7,673 bases of DNA from contig PIVQ01000327.1 in NCBI GenBank assembly GCA_003354055.1, positions 1-7,673 of the forward strand, in the 5' to 3' direction. The position numbers and the translations under genes were made by a program. Position 1 is the first letter of the stretch. Every line of letters begins with the position of its first letter. This document shows, one piece after another, positions 7,514 to 7,673 of this stretch. The notes under the pieces are model-generated. The model ran no database searches. It was not told the origin of the DNA and saw only the letters and a program-made list of their open reading frames with translations. The stretch is from Desulfobacteraceae bacterium (GTDB lineage: Bacteria > Desulfobacterota > Desulfobacteria > Desulfobacterales > Desulfobacteraceae).

Positions 7514-7599
7514 TGATTCTACACTGCCGGAAAAAGCAACCGGCCCTACAATGACTGCGGTTAACCCCGATTTTTAGACCACTTGCTTAAGTGGAATCC

Positions 7600-7627
7600 G
7601 CGTCCTGAAAATGGTAAGAAAGGACGC
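7600..7627 (+). promoter_or_regulatory. Hairpin covering the transposase ribosome-binding site
   Basis: GCGTCCT at 7600-7606 and AGGACGC at 7621-7627 form a perfect 7-bp inverted repeat with a 14-nt loop. The right arm contains the AGGA of the Shine-Dalgarno stretch (AAGAAAGGA, 7616-7624) and ends immediately before the ATG at 7628. Transcripts covering the whole repeat could fold and hide the ribosome-binding site. IS10 and IS50 use comparable structures to silence transposase translation from outside transcription; for this element the role is inferred. Confidence 0.5.
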
Positions 7628-7673
7628 ATGAAAATGACCCGAAAAAGAAGACAGTTCTCGGACAAATTTAAGG
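7628..7673 (+). CDS. IS3-family transposase OrfA, N-terminus only (truncated by window end)
   Basis: Fifteen codons are visible: MKMTRKRRQFSDKFK. The basic start followed by (R/K)-x-F-(S/T)-x-x-F-K is the standard opening of IS3-family OrfA, the helix-turn-helix subunit that binds the element's ends and is normally followed by OrfB, the DDE catalytic part made by programmed frameshifting. Neither the rest of OrfA nor OrfB is in view, so intactness cannot be judged. There are two possible starts: ATG at 7628 (3 nt after AGGA) and ATG at 7634 (9 nt after it). The second has more usual spacing, but either would be affected by the hairpin just upstream. Confidence 0.72.
   Translation, partial: MKMTRKRRQFSDKFK

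Larger units (their letters stand above)
7348..7551. other. Intergenic region between the DUF748 gene and the insertion sequence
   Basis: I see no coding sequence in these 204 nt. They hold the 109-bp palindromic element, the tentative promoter and a weak 5-bp stem (GCCGG 7526-7530 with CCGGC 7540-7544). No canonical intrinsic terminator with a GC-rich stem and T-run follows the operon, so its transcription may end at the palindrome, by Rho, or run on into the insertion sequence. Confidence 0.6.
7552..7673 (+). mobile_element. Left end of an IS3-family insertion sequence (continues past the window)
   Basis: The start of an IS3-type OrfA (from 7628) is preceded by about 75 nt of non-coding DNA beginning TGACTGCGGTTAACCCCGAT at 7552, followed by TTTTTAGACCAC. 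IS3-family ends begin with TG, and a CCCCGATTT-x-x-x-GACCAC-like block is familiar from left ends of related elements, recalled rather than searched. The exact boundary is inferred, since the matching right end and target duplication lie outside. A short palindrome occupies 7579-7594, and a 7-bp inverted repeat (7600-7606 with 7621-7627) borders the start codon. The element sits 204 nt past the DUF748 stop, so it does not break that gene. Confidence 0.65.

Noticed and set aside
7526..7544. GCCGG/CCGGC stem as an intrinsic terminator
   Set aside because: The stem is only 5 bp with a 9-nt loop and no T-run on either strand.
1..7673. CRISPR array, phage defence system, riboswitch, tRNA or rRNA
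   Set aside because: No regularly spaced repeats, defence-family proteins, or recognisable structured RNA motifs were seen. The genes belong to known housekeeping or envelope families.

Overview
The window looks like a chromosomal segment of an anaerobic Deltaproteobacterium (Desulfobacterota), most probably a Desulfobacter/Desulfobacula-type sulfate reducer. This is inferred from moderate base composition, the style of the hybrid-kinase receiver tail, a long DUF748 protein, a roughly 600-residue UbiD-family decarboxylase and an IS3-type transposase start. No rRNA or tRNA is present to confirm it.

Layout, all on the + strand. Positions 3-107 hold the C-terminal tail of a CheY-like receiver domain, probably the end of a hybrid histidine kinase. 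It overlaps by 26 nt a Tat-type, probably lipid-anchored M48 zinc metalloprotease with C-terminal TPR-like helices (82-1455). That gene overlaps by 11 nt a small PNPOx/YhbP-like split-barrel flavin-binding protein (1445-1903), which overlaps by 4 nt (ATGA) a UbiD-family prenylated-FMN-dependent decarboxylase (1900-3729). After 18 nt comes a 1199-residue inner-membrane-anchored DUF748/AsmA-like protein (3748-7347). The overlaps suggest one translationally coupled operon whose promoter lies upstream of the window.

The region 7348-7673 is mostly non-coding. It contains a 109-bp imperfect palindrome (7379-7487), a candidate sigma70-like promoter, and the left end of an IS3-family insertion sequence. 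The first codons of its OrfA are at the window edge, and the ribosome-binding site is buried in a 7-bp hairpin.

Two of the genes have envelope roles: the metalloprotease (outer-membrane protein or lipoprotein quality control) and the AsmA-like protein (probable envelope lipid or outer-membrane homeostasis). The other two are flavin or prenyl-FMN enzymes of the cytoplasm, possibly linked to quinone or aromatic-acid metabolism. No family here is new. The less ordinary points are the gene combination, the Tat/lipobox protease, the palindromic intergenic element and the hairpin over the IS start. I see no convincing previously undescribed system.
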